From Bacteroidota bacterium (lineage in GTDB: Bacteria > Bacteroidota > Bacteroidia > J057 > JADKCL01): a stretch of DNA of 15,425 bases. The notes beneath the pieces are model-generated. The model had not been told where the DNA came from. It made no database searches and was given only the letters and a program-made list of their open reading frames with translations. Both the position numbers and the translations under genes were made by a program. Location: contig JADKCL010000058.1 in NCBI GenBank assembly GCA_016718825.1, positions 1 through 15,425 of the forward strand, in the 5' to 3' direction. Below are positions 7,596 through 15,340 of this stretch, piece by piece; positions within the stretch are counted from its first letter, which is position 1; every line of letters begins with the position of its first letter.

Positions 7596-8873
7596 TTACG
7601 CTTTGTTAAAATCAAGGCTAAACACATGCTTTTGATCCTCAAAACAATAGCTGAGTTGCCAATGATTGAGATCAGCGATTTTTTTCACCACCGATAGCCC
7701 CAACCCGTTTCCCTTTGATTTGGAAGAGATTTTCGAGAAGCGTTGAAAGACTTCCTCCTGCGGCAATGCTTCACCAATGCCGGTATTCGTGACCCGCAAC
7801 TTGCCTTTGACCAATTGGATTTCTACGGTTCCTTGAAAGACATTATGCCGAATCGCATTGAGCAGCAGGTTACTGACAGCTATTTCAAGCAGCGCTGGGT
7901 TTGCCATCAACCGCAAGTCTTCGGAAACTGTGGTTTTGAACGCGATTTGTTGTGCAATTGCCTGTTCCTGAAAAAAGGGAAGGAGGGACTTGAGGATGGC
8001 AGTGACTGAAATGTCCTCATTTGCGGCATAGACCTGACTTTCCATTTTGGAAAGGAGGAGCAAGTTTTTGTTCAAACGCTGCAATCGACTGATGGACGAT
8101 TCCAAATTTTCAAGCATTTCTCCTTGCGCTTCATTCAAATCCTGGCGCTGCATCATCATGTCGATTTGAGTTTGCATGATGGCGAGCGGCGTCTGAAGTT
8201 CGTGTGCCGCGCTATCCACAAATTCACGTTGCAGCGCAAAGGCCCGTCGATTTTTCTCCATCAATTTGCGCAAGACAAGGTTCAGTCGCTCAAATTCAAG
8301 AGTTTTTGAACCACCCAATTCGATGAATTGCGATTTCTCAATCTCAAAGTTTTCCATGACCGTCAGCGTGTCATAAAACGGGCGCCAAAGGCGTTTACTC
8401 TGCCACCTTGTAATCAAATACATCCCCAAGAGCGACATCAAAATGACCGCAACAAAGAGTTGCGTGATGCTGTTGAGGAAATCTTCCGACTCGATCTGAT
8501 TCATCCTTGCCATGAAAGTAAAGGGCCTGCCTTCGATCGTCACCGGCGTCAGAAGCACGCGGTAAGGTTCATTTTCTGCATCCAGGGTATCGTAAAAAAA
8601 CTGTCCAAAAACAGAATCTCTCTTCAAATTTTGGTCCTCGGGCAAGATCGTGACATCTCTGTTGACCTTATTCCAGAATGCTATTTCATCCAGTTGCAAC
8701 GTCGGAAGGGTATAATGGAGGAACTCTTTTTTGCGCAATTGCAGGGCCTCATCAGAATCTTCAACCGCAAGGCCCTCCGTGATGCGGAAAAATAGGGGTA
8801 TCGAAACAATGAGAATCAGGGCCGACACCAGCATATTGGCGCGAAGTGTTTGGGTAAGCAGTTTTTTAGCCAT
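7596..8873 (-). CDS. Two-component sensor histidine kinase
   Basis: The 425-aa protein has a membrane segment at 12-30, an extracytoplasmic sensor region of about 105 residues, a second membrane segment at about 136-155, and a cytoplasmic kinase core. The phosphorylated histidine is His224 in FVDSAAHELQTPLAIMQTQ. The ATP-binding domain has an N box NLLLNAIRHN (335-344), a G1 region VTNTGIG (361-367), an F-box-like EEVFQRFSK (373-381) and a G2 box GNGLGLSVVKKI (388-399). In G1 the usual Asp of D-x-G is Asn363, a variation I know from other Bacteroidota QseC/PhoR-like kinases, so not clearly inactivating. It would autophosphorylate and pass phosphate to the regulator encoded just upstream; the genes overlap by 8 nt (8866-8873), implying translational coupling. 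The sensor domain is not recognised, so the stimulus is unknown. The downstream beta-barrel receptor is a likely regulatory target. Confidence 0.92.
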   Translation of the reverse strand: MAKKLLTQTLRANMLVSALILIVSIPLFFRITEGLAVEDSDEALQLRKKEFLHYTLPTLQLDEIAFWNKVNRDVTILPEDQNLKRDSVFGQFFYDTLDAENEPYRVLLTPVTIEGRPFTFMARMNQIESEDFLNSITQLFVAVILMSLLGMYLITRWQSKRLWRPFYDTLTVMENFEIEKSQFIELGGSKTLEFERLNLVLRKLMEKNRRAFALQREFVDSAAHELQTPLAIMQTQIDMMMQRQDLNEAQGEMLENLESSISRLQRLNKNLLLLSKMESQVYAANEDISVTAILKSLLPFFQEQAIAQQIAFKTTVSEDLRLMANPALLEIAVSNLLLNAIRHNVFQGTVEIQLVKGKLRVTNTGIGEALPQEEVFQRFSKISSKSKGNGLGLSVVKKIADLNHWQLSYCFEDQKHVFSLDFNKA

Positions 8874-9543
8874 TTTTCCATTTATAGCCTAGCCCGTAGA
8901 CAGTTTGGATATAGTCCTGAAAACCGGCTTCATGTAGCTTTTTCTTCAGATTCTTGACGTGCGCATAGACAAAGTCATGGTTATCAAGCATATCTGCCAT
9001 GTCGCCCGACAAGTGCTCAGCAATCGCTGCCTTGCTCAATACACTGTTTTCATTGCCAACCAGAAAAAGCAGAAGGTCCAGCTCGGTTTTCGTCAAATCC
9101 AATTTCTTGTCAGAAACATACACCTCCTTTGCCAATAGGTTGATTCTTAGATCGTTGATCTTTAGTTCGTTGTGTCCTGAAAATTGCCTTCGACGAAAAA
9201 GTGCCTGTATCCGCACGAGCAATTCAGCAAGGTGGAACGGCTTGGTCAAATAATCGTCCGCACCAATTTGAAGTGCCTCAATCCGCGATTCAAGCGTCTC
9301 TTTTGCCGACAGCACGATCACCCCATCCGTCCTGACGGACCTTTTGAGATGCAGCAAAACCTCAAGCCCATTCCCATCCGGAAGCATCAAATCCAGCAAG
9401 ATACAATCATAGGAATGCATTTCGATTTTGTACAAAGCAGATTGGATATCCCCTGCAACTTCACAACGGATTGCATGTCCGTTCAGGTAACTGACGATTG
9501 TTTCCACCAATGCCGGTTCATCCTCGACAAGCAAAATCTTCAT
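8866..9543 (-). CDS. OmpR/PhoB-family response regulator
   Basis: A 225-aa DNA-binding response regulator. The start at 9543 gives MKILLVEDEPALVETIVSYL, the standard receiver N-terminus; upstream in-frame codons to 9660 run through the terminator of the neighbouring gene and are not coding. The receiver domain (1-118) has acidic pair Glu7/Asp8, phosphoacceptor Asp51 in CILLDLMLPDGNG, Ser79 in VIVLSAKE and Lys101 in GADDYLTKPF. The C-terminal winged helix (about 128-225) contains LTKTELDLLLFLVGNENSVL and ends HVKNLKKKLHEAGF...IQTVYGLGYKWKNG, the typical recognition helix and wing. Its stop overlaps the kinase start by 8 nt. It is the first gene of a probable regulator-kinase-receptor operon and should be phosphorylated by that kinase. 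The promoter must lie in 9544-9620, but no good Bacteroidota consensus is visible there. Confidence 0.95.
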   Translation of the reverse strand: MKILLVEDEPALVETIVSYLNGHAIRCEVAGDIQSALYKIEMHSYDCILLDLMLPDGNGLEVLLHLKRSVRTDGVIVLSAKETLESRIEALQIGADDYLTKPFHLAELLVRIQALFRRRQFSGHNELKINDLRINLLAKEVYVSDKKLDLTKTELDLLLFLVGNENSVLSKAAIAEHLSGDMADMLDNHDFVYAHVKNLKKKLHEAGFQDYIQTVYGLGYKWKNG

Positions 9544-9611
9544 GATCCAAATCTCGGCAGCAATCTTGAATGAAATTTGAATTTCCCAGCCAGGACACCC
9601 AAAGGCGAAGC

Positions 9612-9656
9612 GCCCAAAAACCAAAAGTGCGCCGTCCCTAAAGAACAGCGCACTTT
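9612..9656 (-). terminator. Intrinsic terminator downstream of the desaturase gene
   Basis: On the minus strand AAAGTGCGC (9656-9648) pairs perfectly with GCGCACTTT (9632-9624) across a 15-nt loop and is followed by TTTTGGTTTTTGG. It lies 50 bp after the desaturase stop and separates that gene from the regulator-kinase operon. Confidence 0.75.
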
Positions 9657-9705
9657 CCATCGCTTCACAGAAGCCCGCTCGTCCTCGAACGGCTTCCTCG
9701 AACTG

Positions 9706-10827
9706 TCAATTGGTATGGCTCCAAGCCGGCACCGGCGGATGGGCTTCTCCTTTTTCGTGGCCGAAGCGTTTCAGTATCCGCAAGTGTGACTTCACGGCAC
9801 CTAGCATCGTCGGATGCGCGAAGTAGGGGATGCCAAATTCGTGCGCCGTTTCCCGTGTGATCTTCGAAATCGCAGGGAAATGCACGTGGTTGATCAAGGG
9901 AAACAGGTGATGTTCGACCTGGAAATTCAGGCCACCGCAAAAGAAACAGACAATCTTACTTTCAATCGCGAAGTTCGCAGTGGTGTACATTTGGTGGACA
10001 GCCCAGGCACTTTCGATATTTCCGACATCGTCAGGAATTGGAAAGTGGGTCTCTTCGACGACGTGCGCCAACATGAACACGATTGCCAAAGTGAAGCCTT
10101 CGAAGTAATGACTGACCAAAAACGCAGCCAAAATATGGTACCAAGGCGCTTGAATGAAGATAAATGGCAAAGCAATGAACAGCGAATAGTACAAAGCCTT
10201 TCCCACAAACAGCCGAATCCACTGTTTCCGCGGATGGCTTGGTGTCGCGATGCTGCCGATATGGTCTTGCGACATCTTCTTGTAGTCCTTCACAAAGACC
10301 CAAGACAAAGTCGCCAAGCCGTAGGCGGGTAGCGCAAGGATATGCTGCCAACGGTGAATCGGCTTCAGCGGCTTGTGCGGGGACATGCGCATGAAAGGGG
10401 CAGATTCGAGGTCTTCATCGGCACCTTCGATGTTGGTATAGGTATGGTGCGCCTTGTTGTGCATGATGCCCCATGTATAGTCATTCGCCCCGACCAAATT
10501 GAAAAGCCAGGAAAAGACCGTATTCCACTTCGAACTCGCAAACAAGGACCCGTGGATCGCATCGTGGCAGATTCCCAATCCGCTGAAGGCCGAAAACAGA
10601 CCGATGTTGATGAACAGCAAATACACCGCCCAAACCGGCAAGGGAAACACGAGCAACGTGATCAGCGAACCGAAAATCATCGTCACGTAGAGAATGATCT
10701 TGAAACGCATGAGCCCATTGGCATGGGTGGAAATTCCGTTGTCTTTGAAGTAAGCGTCCACGCGGCGCTTCAAAACGGGGTAAAATTCGGCTTTGTCTTT
10801 CCCGGTAAACTTGATTTTCTGAATCAT
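9706..10827 (-). CDS. Membrane fatty acid desaturase (acyl-CoA/acyl-lipid front-end type)
   Basis: A di-iron integral-membrane desaturase of 373 aa when started at 10827 (MIQKIKFTGKDKAEFYPVLK, the usual N-terminus of this group; the frame stays open upstream to 10968 but that part covers the promoter). The three histidine boxes are HDAIH (88-92), HNKAHH (123-128) and QVEHH (303-307). The Gln of the third box is typical of delta-5/delta-6-like and linoleoyl-CoA-type desaturases. An extra conserved His lies in AHVVEETHFP (255-262). Hydrophobic pairs at about 43-75 and 210-255 form the membrane spans. The enzyme would introduce a cis double bond into a lipid- or CoA-bound acyl chain, adjusting membrane fluidity; the regiospecificity cannot be read from sequence. 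It is a monocistronic unit with its own promoter about 110 nt upstream and a terminator downstream. No electron-donor (ferredoxin or cytochrome b5) domain is fused. Confidence 0.92.
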   Translation of the reverse strand: MIQKIKFTGKDKAEFYPVLKRRVDAYFKDNGISTHANGLMRFKIILYVTMIFGSLITLLVFPLPVWAVYLLFINIGLFSAFSGLGICHDAIHGSLFASSKWNTVFSWLFNLVGANDYTWGIMHNKAHHTYTNIEGADEDLESAPFMRMSPHKPLKPIHRWQHILALPAYGLATLSWVFVKDYKKMSQDHIGSIATPSHPRKQWIRLFVGKALYYSLFIALPFIFIQAPWYHILAAFLVSHYFEGFTLAIVFMLAHVVEETHFPIPDDVGNIESAWAVHQMYTTANFAIESKIVCFFCGGLNFQVEHHLFPLINHVHFPAISKITRETAHEFGIPYFAHPTMLGAVKSHLRILKRFGHEKGEAHPPVPAWSHTN

Positions 10828-10943
10828 AAACGCATTTTTACCATTAGAGCATGAAGAACAAATCCGTCGGAGAGCGTGGGTTGATTTCTCTACGACCCTG
10901 CGAACAACCCTGATCCAAGACCAAGACGCATCCACAGCGACTG

Positions 10944-10974
10944 CAAAGTTACGGAAGACCATCCACAATCCAAA
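10944..10974 (-). promoter_or_regulatory. Bacteroidota-type primary-sigma promoter of the desaturase gene
   Basis: Read on the minus strand: TTTG (10974-10971), exactly 19 nt, then TAACTTTG (10951-10944). This fits the Bacteroidota primary-sigma consensus TTTG-N19-21-TAnnTTTG fully. Transcription would begin near 10937, leaving a leader of about 110 nt before the start codon at 10827. Confidence 0.75.
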
Positions 10975-11017
10975 CGCCCGTTAGGCACACCGTATATGAT
11001 TGTGGTCAGCCACATTT

Positions 11018-11074
11018 GAAGCGGCGGCCTCCTAATGAAGCGGCGGCCTCCTATTGAAGCGGCGGCCTCCGGCC
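11018..11074. repeat. 19-bp tandem repeat array, copy A (three units)
   Basis: Units start at 11018, 11037 and 11056, each GAAGCGGCGGCC followed by a short variable tail (TCCTAAT, TCCTATT, TCCGGCC). The same 19-bp period and the same 12-bp core occur again at 13951-14018, on the other side of the adhesin gene and in the same orientation. Confidence 0.85.
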
Positions 11075-11355
11075 GAACGCTGATCCTGCAGCAAGCCTCC
11101 GGCTTAAGAAAGGAAGAGACCCTGTCAAGGCCGCATCCCGATTACCGCCAAACACCCGACATCCCGCAATCAATCCCAACCGCAGCCAAAAACAGCAAAT
11201 GCCCCGTTCCATGAATAGCCAACCTGTTTGCGCTCCGAGCTGATTTTTCGGCCCGCGGCCGCAATATCAGCGGGGAGGAAATACAATGGATACCCGCAAT
11301 GCTACCCAGACGCCGCTCCTCCGGAGCAAGACCCGCGGCAAATCCTGCGTGTCCG

Positions 11356-11434
11356 GTAGCATCGCCGACGCTGGAGGTGCAAGAAATGTAGCGTCATCGG
11401 CGCTCACACCGCATTTCGGTAGCGCCGCCGACGC
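11356..11434. repeat. Degenerate 16-bp motif repeated three times at 31-32 bp spacing
   Basis: GTAGCATCGCCGACGC (11356-11371), GTAGCGTCATCGGCGC (11388-11403) and GTAGCGCCGCCGACGC (11419-11434) share the pattern GTAGCryCryCGrCGC. The intervening sequences of 16 and 15 bp are unrelated to each other. Confidence 0.6.
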
Positions 11435-11487
11435 ACTCCAACCACCATTCGAAAATACCTCCAAAACCATTCCCATTCGACTAAAAC

Positions 11488-11530
11488 AAAAACCGCTGAC
11501 CAGATCTTAAAATCCGGTCAGCGGTTTTTT
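11488..11530 (-). terminator. Strong bidirectional intrinsic terminator after the adhesin gene
   Basis: AAAAACCGCTGACC (11488-11501) is perfectly complementary to GGTCAGCGGTTTTT (11516-11529), a 14-bp stem with a 14-nt loop. Read on the minus strand the stem ends in a run of T, 16 bp beyond the stop of the adhesin gene. The plus strand also ends in TTTTTT, so it can stop transcription from either side. Confidence 0.88.
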
Positions 11531-11545
11531 ATTCGAGGCTCATCC

Positions 11546-13841
11546 CTACTGTACAACCACCTTGAACATCCGCCGTTGCTCCACGCCGGATGTCACTTCC
11601 ACGAGATAGGTGCCAGGAGTTAAATACCGGATGTCAATGGCTACCTCGTGATGCAACTCCGGTAGGGTTTGCACCTGCAATTGCCGGCCAAACATGTCCG
11701 AGATCTTCACCGTGAACGCATCAACAATCGGAGAAGCCGTGCGCAAACGCAATTCGCCTTGACCTATGCTGCGGGAAACCGGGTTGGGGTAGAGGGAGAG
11801 TCCGCCAAAATTCCCCATCCCAGCGTCAATGCCGACGAAGGTCACAAACAGGGTATCACTGACCGCCGTGCAGCCATTGCTGTCTGTCACCATGATCGAA
11901 TAACTACCTGACTGTGTGACGATATACGTTCCGCCATTCGCGCCGGAAATGTTGTTGCCATTCAACAGCCATTGCATCGTCGGGTACGTCGGGGTACAAA
12001 TCACCGAATTGCCATTTGCGAAAGGGTAGGGGTGGGAGCCGGTATTGCAACCACGGTGAAGGTTTGCGTAGCAGAGCAACCTGCACCGTCCGTCACCGTC
12101 ACCGAATAGCTGCCGGGGGCCAAGCCAACCAAATCCTGCGTGCTGTCTCCCGTACTCCAAACGTAGGAATAGCCTAAACAGTCGTTACCACCGGATGGAC
12201 TCAAGTCGATCATCCCTGCAGTATCCCCTGCACAGGTCGAGGCCACGCCCGCATTGGTCAAAATTGCTGCCGGGCTCAGGATCGTCACACTATCCACCGC
12301 GGTCCCGCCGCCTGCATCGGTGACGGTCACGTAATAGACACCTGCTGCCAAACCCGAAATGGTCGCCGTCGTGGCCCCGTTGCTCCACAAATAGGTGTCG
12401 TTGCCACAGCCTCCGCTTCCGGATACATGGGCAATCCCATCGTTGCCACCCGGACATGTGAGGTGGTAGCCACACAGGGACGAATCAGGCCAAGCTTGCG
12501 TCGTCGGTGGCCCCACGACGGTGATGTTGGTCACGCAGTGGATGTTCCCGTTCGCATCCGTCACCGTCAAGGTCACAGCGTTGGAGCCGACATTTCCGCA
12601 GGTGAAGGCGGATTGGCTCAGGTTCAGGCTATTGATCGTGCAATTAGCGGTCGGTGCTGCCGCTGCCTTACTGCGGCTGCGGTTACCGTACCGTTTCCAT
12701 TGACATCCAAGGTCACCGTGACAGCCTGACAATTCGCTATCGGCGCAACATTGTCCACATTGACCGTTAACAGCGATCCGCGGCGAATTCGAACAGGATC
12801 CACCCGTCGCTTCGGCATAGTAGGTTGTTGTCACAGTAGGGGTGACCACAAAGTTGGCCCCGCTGCACCTCGATCCAATGGCGACGCCGCCCGAGGGCAC
12901 CGTGAACCAAGAAATGGTATTGCCGACCGAGGTGGCATTCATATCAGCCGATCCACCAGGGCATATCATCGAAGGAATGGCTGTCACATTGAAGTTGGTG
13001 TGGCAAGGAGGCACAATCACATCCGGTGTGATCACGACCTCACCATTCCCGAGCCGAAATCCACTTGTCAATGTGCCGCCGGTCACGCCGCCGATGTAGG
13101 AAGATCCACCGCCACCGCCGCCAAAGGCCGCCACCGCCGCCATACCATCCGCCGCCGCCGCCTGCACCACAAGCGCCATCACCTTCGCCGCGACCACCTG
13201 CGCCAAAAGATCCCGCCTGCGGTGTATGGCAACATGCGACGCCTGCCGCACCGCCAGCCGACTGCGTGCCGCCTTTGCCACCGCTTTGCGGCCAAGTATT
13301 CCAAGTGCCGCCGTCTCCGCCAATCAATCCGCCGCCAGCGCCACCTGCACGGTTTTGACTCGCCGAATTGGTGCCGCCGCCGCCGCCGCCTCCGACGATC
13401 ACCCGGTTGGCCAAGCCATAAGGGCTGATGCGCACGTCCGATCCGCCCCCACCCGTGCCACCCGAAGACGGTGCCGTAAATCCTGCCCCGCCATTGTAAC
13501 CACCCGTAGGCGTCGTGGAGTTGAAATGGGCTCCTGCGCCGCCAACATACACCTCGAGCACCTGTCCCGGCGTCACCGACAGCGAACCTTGGGCCCGTCC
13601 TCCCATGCCTCCGGGTGCATTTGCAATACCGCCACCTTGCGCGCCTTTGGCATCGATCGTGACCGAAATCACCCCGGGCGGAACGGTATAAGTCTGAACG
13701 CCGCCCGTATAGGAAAAGGTCGTTGCCTGCGCCCAAAAGGGTATTCCCCGCGGAAACAAGCAGCAGCACCGCCAACATCATTCTACCCATCCTGCCCCGT
13801 TGATGCAGAATACCTTGCATTGATCGTAGTGTTTTTCTCAT
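11546..13841 (-). pseudogene. Type IX-secreted glycine-rich / SprB-repeat surface adhesin, split by five single-base indels
   Basis: Following the coding signal across frames gives one protein of about 765 codons. It opens with MRKTLRSMQGILHQ and a hydrophobic stretch to NTLLAQA, a signal peptide. A glycine-rich domain follows (TTFSYTGGVQTYTVPPGV, then many GGGG runs; about 13730-13050), then Ig/HYR-like segments (VDNVAPIANCQAVTVTLD, about 12990-12490). Two SprB-type repeats come next (YLWSNGATTATISGLAAGVY; YVWSTGDSTQDLVGLAPGSY), then an Ig-like segment with QWLLNGNNISGA. Last is a type A Por/T9SS sorting domain with LSLYPNPVSR and terminal MFKVVVQ. Such proteins cross the outer membrane by the type IX system, lose the sorting domain and attach to the surface, where SprB-like repeats serve adhesion or gliding. 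Frame changes: extra G at 13732-13734, extra base near 13127, extra base near 12778, missing base near 12667, missing A in AAA near 12020. The net +1 agrees with the total length. Confidence 0.85.
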
Positions 13842-14137
13842 GTCTTAAAGTGTTGATAAAGGAGTCCCACAAAATAGGAATTCTTGCGCGATTTCTTTTC
13901 ACGTACAGCTGGGAATTTGACGATGAAATTTATGCCGGTCGGAACCCTTGCCAGCAGCGGCCCTCTTTTGAAGCGGCGGCCCTCTTTTGAAGCGGCGGCC
14001 CTCTTTTGAAGCGGCGGATTTCTATGGTGTATGCAAGTGATGTGACAAATATTTTTCATGTTTTTTTTCTGGACATTTAAGGCAATAGGGAGCCCTTACC
14101 GCACTGTGCGATATTTTTGAGCAGGTTTTGATTGCCA
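13842..14137. other. Intergenic region between adhesin start and IS110 element
   Basis: It contains the upstream region of the adhesin (a partial promoter-like TATTTTG at about 13868-13874 on the minus strand, one base short of the consensus), the second 19-bp repeat array, and the presumed 3' end of the IS110 element. The exact element boundary cannot be fixed because IS110 elements lack terminal inverted repeats. Confidence 0.5.
13951..14018. repeat. 19-bp tandem repeat array, copy B (three units plus a partial one)
   Basis: Units of GAAGCGGCGGCCCTCTTTT start at 13970 and 13989, a partial unit starts at 14008, and a diverged unit (AGCAGCGGCCCTCTTTT end) occupies 13951-13969. The core and 19-bp period are those of the array at 11018-11074. 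It ends about 100 bp from the transposase-coding DNA. Confidence 0.85.
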
Positions 14138-14250
14138 AGTGGTTGCGGTTACGCCACTGTTTTCGGAACTTCGTGTACAGGCGATCCTCCCTGACGCAAG
14201 CACAGACCCTGTGGATGATCTTGTTGCGTATTGCATTGATTACTATGAAC

Positions 14251-15156
14251 TTATTCTTCCCTCAGCGATCTTTCGGTCGAAATAGACCTTGAACTCTCCT
14301 CTGCTTGCAGGGCGCTTGTCGCGCATATGTGCAACAATGACTTTAATCGCTTGTTGGCCTTGTGGGAGACCTTGTTCCGTCCCCTGATACTTGTCCCGGA
14401 ACTATGTTCGAAGGGGGCACAACCGGCATTGCAAGCCAGCTTGCGGGGGTCGTTAATGTACTTGAACTCGTTGGTGGCGATGATGAGGTTGGTTGCGGTG
14501 ACGAAGCCCACTCCCTGTACCGATGTCACAACCTCGTAGAGTCTGGCCAGCACGGCATCACCCATCATGATCTCCAAGATTTGCTTTTCAATCGCCTTGG
14601 CCTCTTTCCTGGCGGCTTCAATGGTCTTTTTCGAGGCGTCTTTGATCTTCTCATAGTGCCCCCTTTGCCTTGAAGGACTTGATCCGTTGACCGGAACCGC
14701 CAGCTTACTGATCACCGCCATCAGGCGCGTACGTGAAGCCATCAGGTCGGCGAGCAAGGTAATCTCTTTGCGCGGGGTTCCCCAAAGCTTGGCGTCGGCC
14801 CTGAAACGGTGGGCGTAATCGGCGATCCTGCTCGCGTCGACCTTGTCGTTCTTGCCCCGCATCAGGCTGCCAGACCCATTCTTGATGCAAGCAGCAACCT
14901 CCATCCAAACCGCAAAGTCCAAGCGATGCAGGGTCTCAAGGACGGTAAGTCCATAGATCCCAGTGTGTTCAAGGCATGCCAGGCATTCCTTTACCCTGAA
15001 GCCCTCAAAGGAGCGCATCCACTTAATTGCCTCCTTGATCCCGCCTGGATCGTTCGGGACCCTGTTGAAGCCCAGACGGACGCTTGAATTGCGAATGCAA
15101 AAATCCAGATGGCCTTTGGAAATGTCGATTCCGACAAAAAAACTGTACTTTTCCAT
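14251..15156 (-). CDS. IS110-family transposase, C-terminus frameshifted
   Basis: A 301-aa DEDD-type recombinase. The RuvC-like domain shows Asp11 in FVGIDISKG, Glu63 in ACLEHTGIYG, and Asp104/Asp107 in GKNDKVDASRIADYA. The C-terminal transposase-20 domain shows VTSVQGVGFVTATNLI (210-225) and LACNAGCAPFEHSSGTSIRG (240-259), whose serines include the likely nucleophile. The expected ending is lost after ATSALQAE. One base missing (GAGGA for GAGGGA, near 14299) and another (GGAAG for GGAAAG, near 14257) hide a good continuation: GEFKVYFDRKIAEG, then KNKFIVINAIRNKIIHRVCA, in the other frames down to at least 14170. Residues 158-165 (GSSPSRQR) also look out of frame, since the shifted reading is IKSFKAKG, bracketed by a lost base near 14684 and an extra C in the C5 run at 14659-14663. 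The ATG at 15156 fits the family start (MEKYSFFVGID). As written, the protein is probably inactive. Confidence 0.9.
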   Translation of the reverse strand: MEKYSFFVGIDISKGHLDFCIRNSSVRLGFNRVPNDPGGIKEAIKWMRSFEGFRVKECLACLEHTGIYGLTVLETLHRLDFAVWMEVAACIKNGSGSLMRGKNDKVDASRIADYAHRFRADAKLWGTPRKEITLLADLMASRTRLMAVISKLAVPVNGSSPSRQRGHYEKIKDASKKTIEAARKEAKAIEKQILEIMMGDAVLARLYEVVTSVQGVGFVTATNLIIATNEFKYINDPRKLACNAGCAPFEHSSGTSIRGRNKVSHKANKRLKSLLHICATSALQAEESSRSISTERSLREE

Positions 15157-15177
15157 AAATTTTTAGAATAAGTTCTT

Positions 15178-15340
15178 TCGTTGAAAAGCCAGCAGCGAAG
15201 GGCTCTCCCAGGACCTTTAATGGGTCTTTCCCAGGTTTCTATTCGGGGTATCCCAAAGCAACTGGCAGGAGACTGAATCCGCGGGGTGGGGCTAACCCCC
15301 GGCCTCCGGCATAGTTCCCTCCTGCCAGTGCTGACTTATC
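15178..15340 (-). ncRNA. Candidate IS110 bridge RNA in the non-coding end upstream of the transposase
   Basis: IS110 recombinases are guided by an RNA encoded in the non-coding end, with separate loops that pair to target and donor DNA. Here the region before the transposase start is strongly structured. An 11-bp perfect stem (15261-15271 with 15319-15329, ACTGGCAGGAG/CTCCTGCCAGT) encloses 47 nt that contain a GGGG-CTAA-CCCC hairpin (15288-15299) and further GC-rich pairing. Between this and the gene lies a smaller hairpin (GACC 15212-15215 with GGTC 15223-15226) flanked by two TCCCAGG direct repeats (15206-15212, 15229-15235), then AGCC/GGCT pairing (15187-15204). Location, length and two-lobed layout suit a bridge RNA. 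Loop-to-target pairing could not be tested because the element ends are unknown. Confidence 0.5.

Larger units (their letters stand above)
10975..11487. other. Non-coding stretch with short repeats and mini-hairpins
   Basis: No credible gene is visible between the desaturase promoter and the terminator of the adhesin gene. It holds a 19-bp tandem repeat array (11018-11074), several tight hairpins with a TCC loop (CGGCC-TCC-GGCCG at 11063-11075, AAGCC-TCC-GGCTT at 11093-11105, GCTCC-TCC-GGAGC at 11314-11326), TGTGG-TCAG-CCACA at 11001-11014, and a degenerate 16-bp motif repeated three times (11356-11434). An ORF at 11286-11510 has a good GGAGG before its ATG but runs through these repeats and ends in the terminator loop; I do not call it. 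Confidence 0.6.

Noticed and set aside
9544..9660. N-terminal extension of the response regulator
   Set aside because: It would translate the desaturase terminator hairpin; the MKILLVEDEP start is standard for receivers.
11356..11434. CRISPR-like spacing of three short repeats
   Set aside because: Repeats are degenerate and only 16 bp, spacers are 15-16 bp, there are only three units, and no cas gene is present.
11286..11510. Small ORF with a good GGAGG seven bases before its ATG
   Set aside because: Its product is a translation of the local GTAGC repeats, it ends inside the terminator loop, and Bacteroidota rarely rely on strong Shine-Dalgarno sites.
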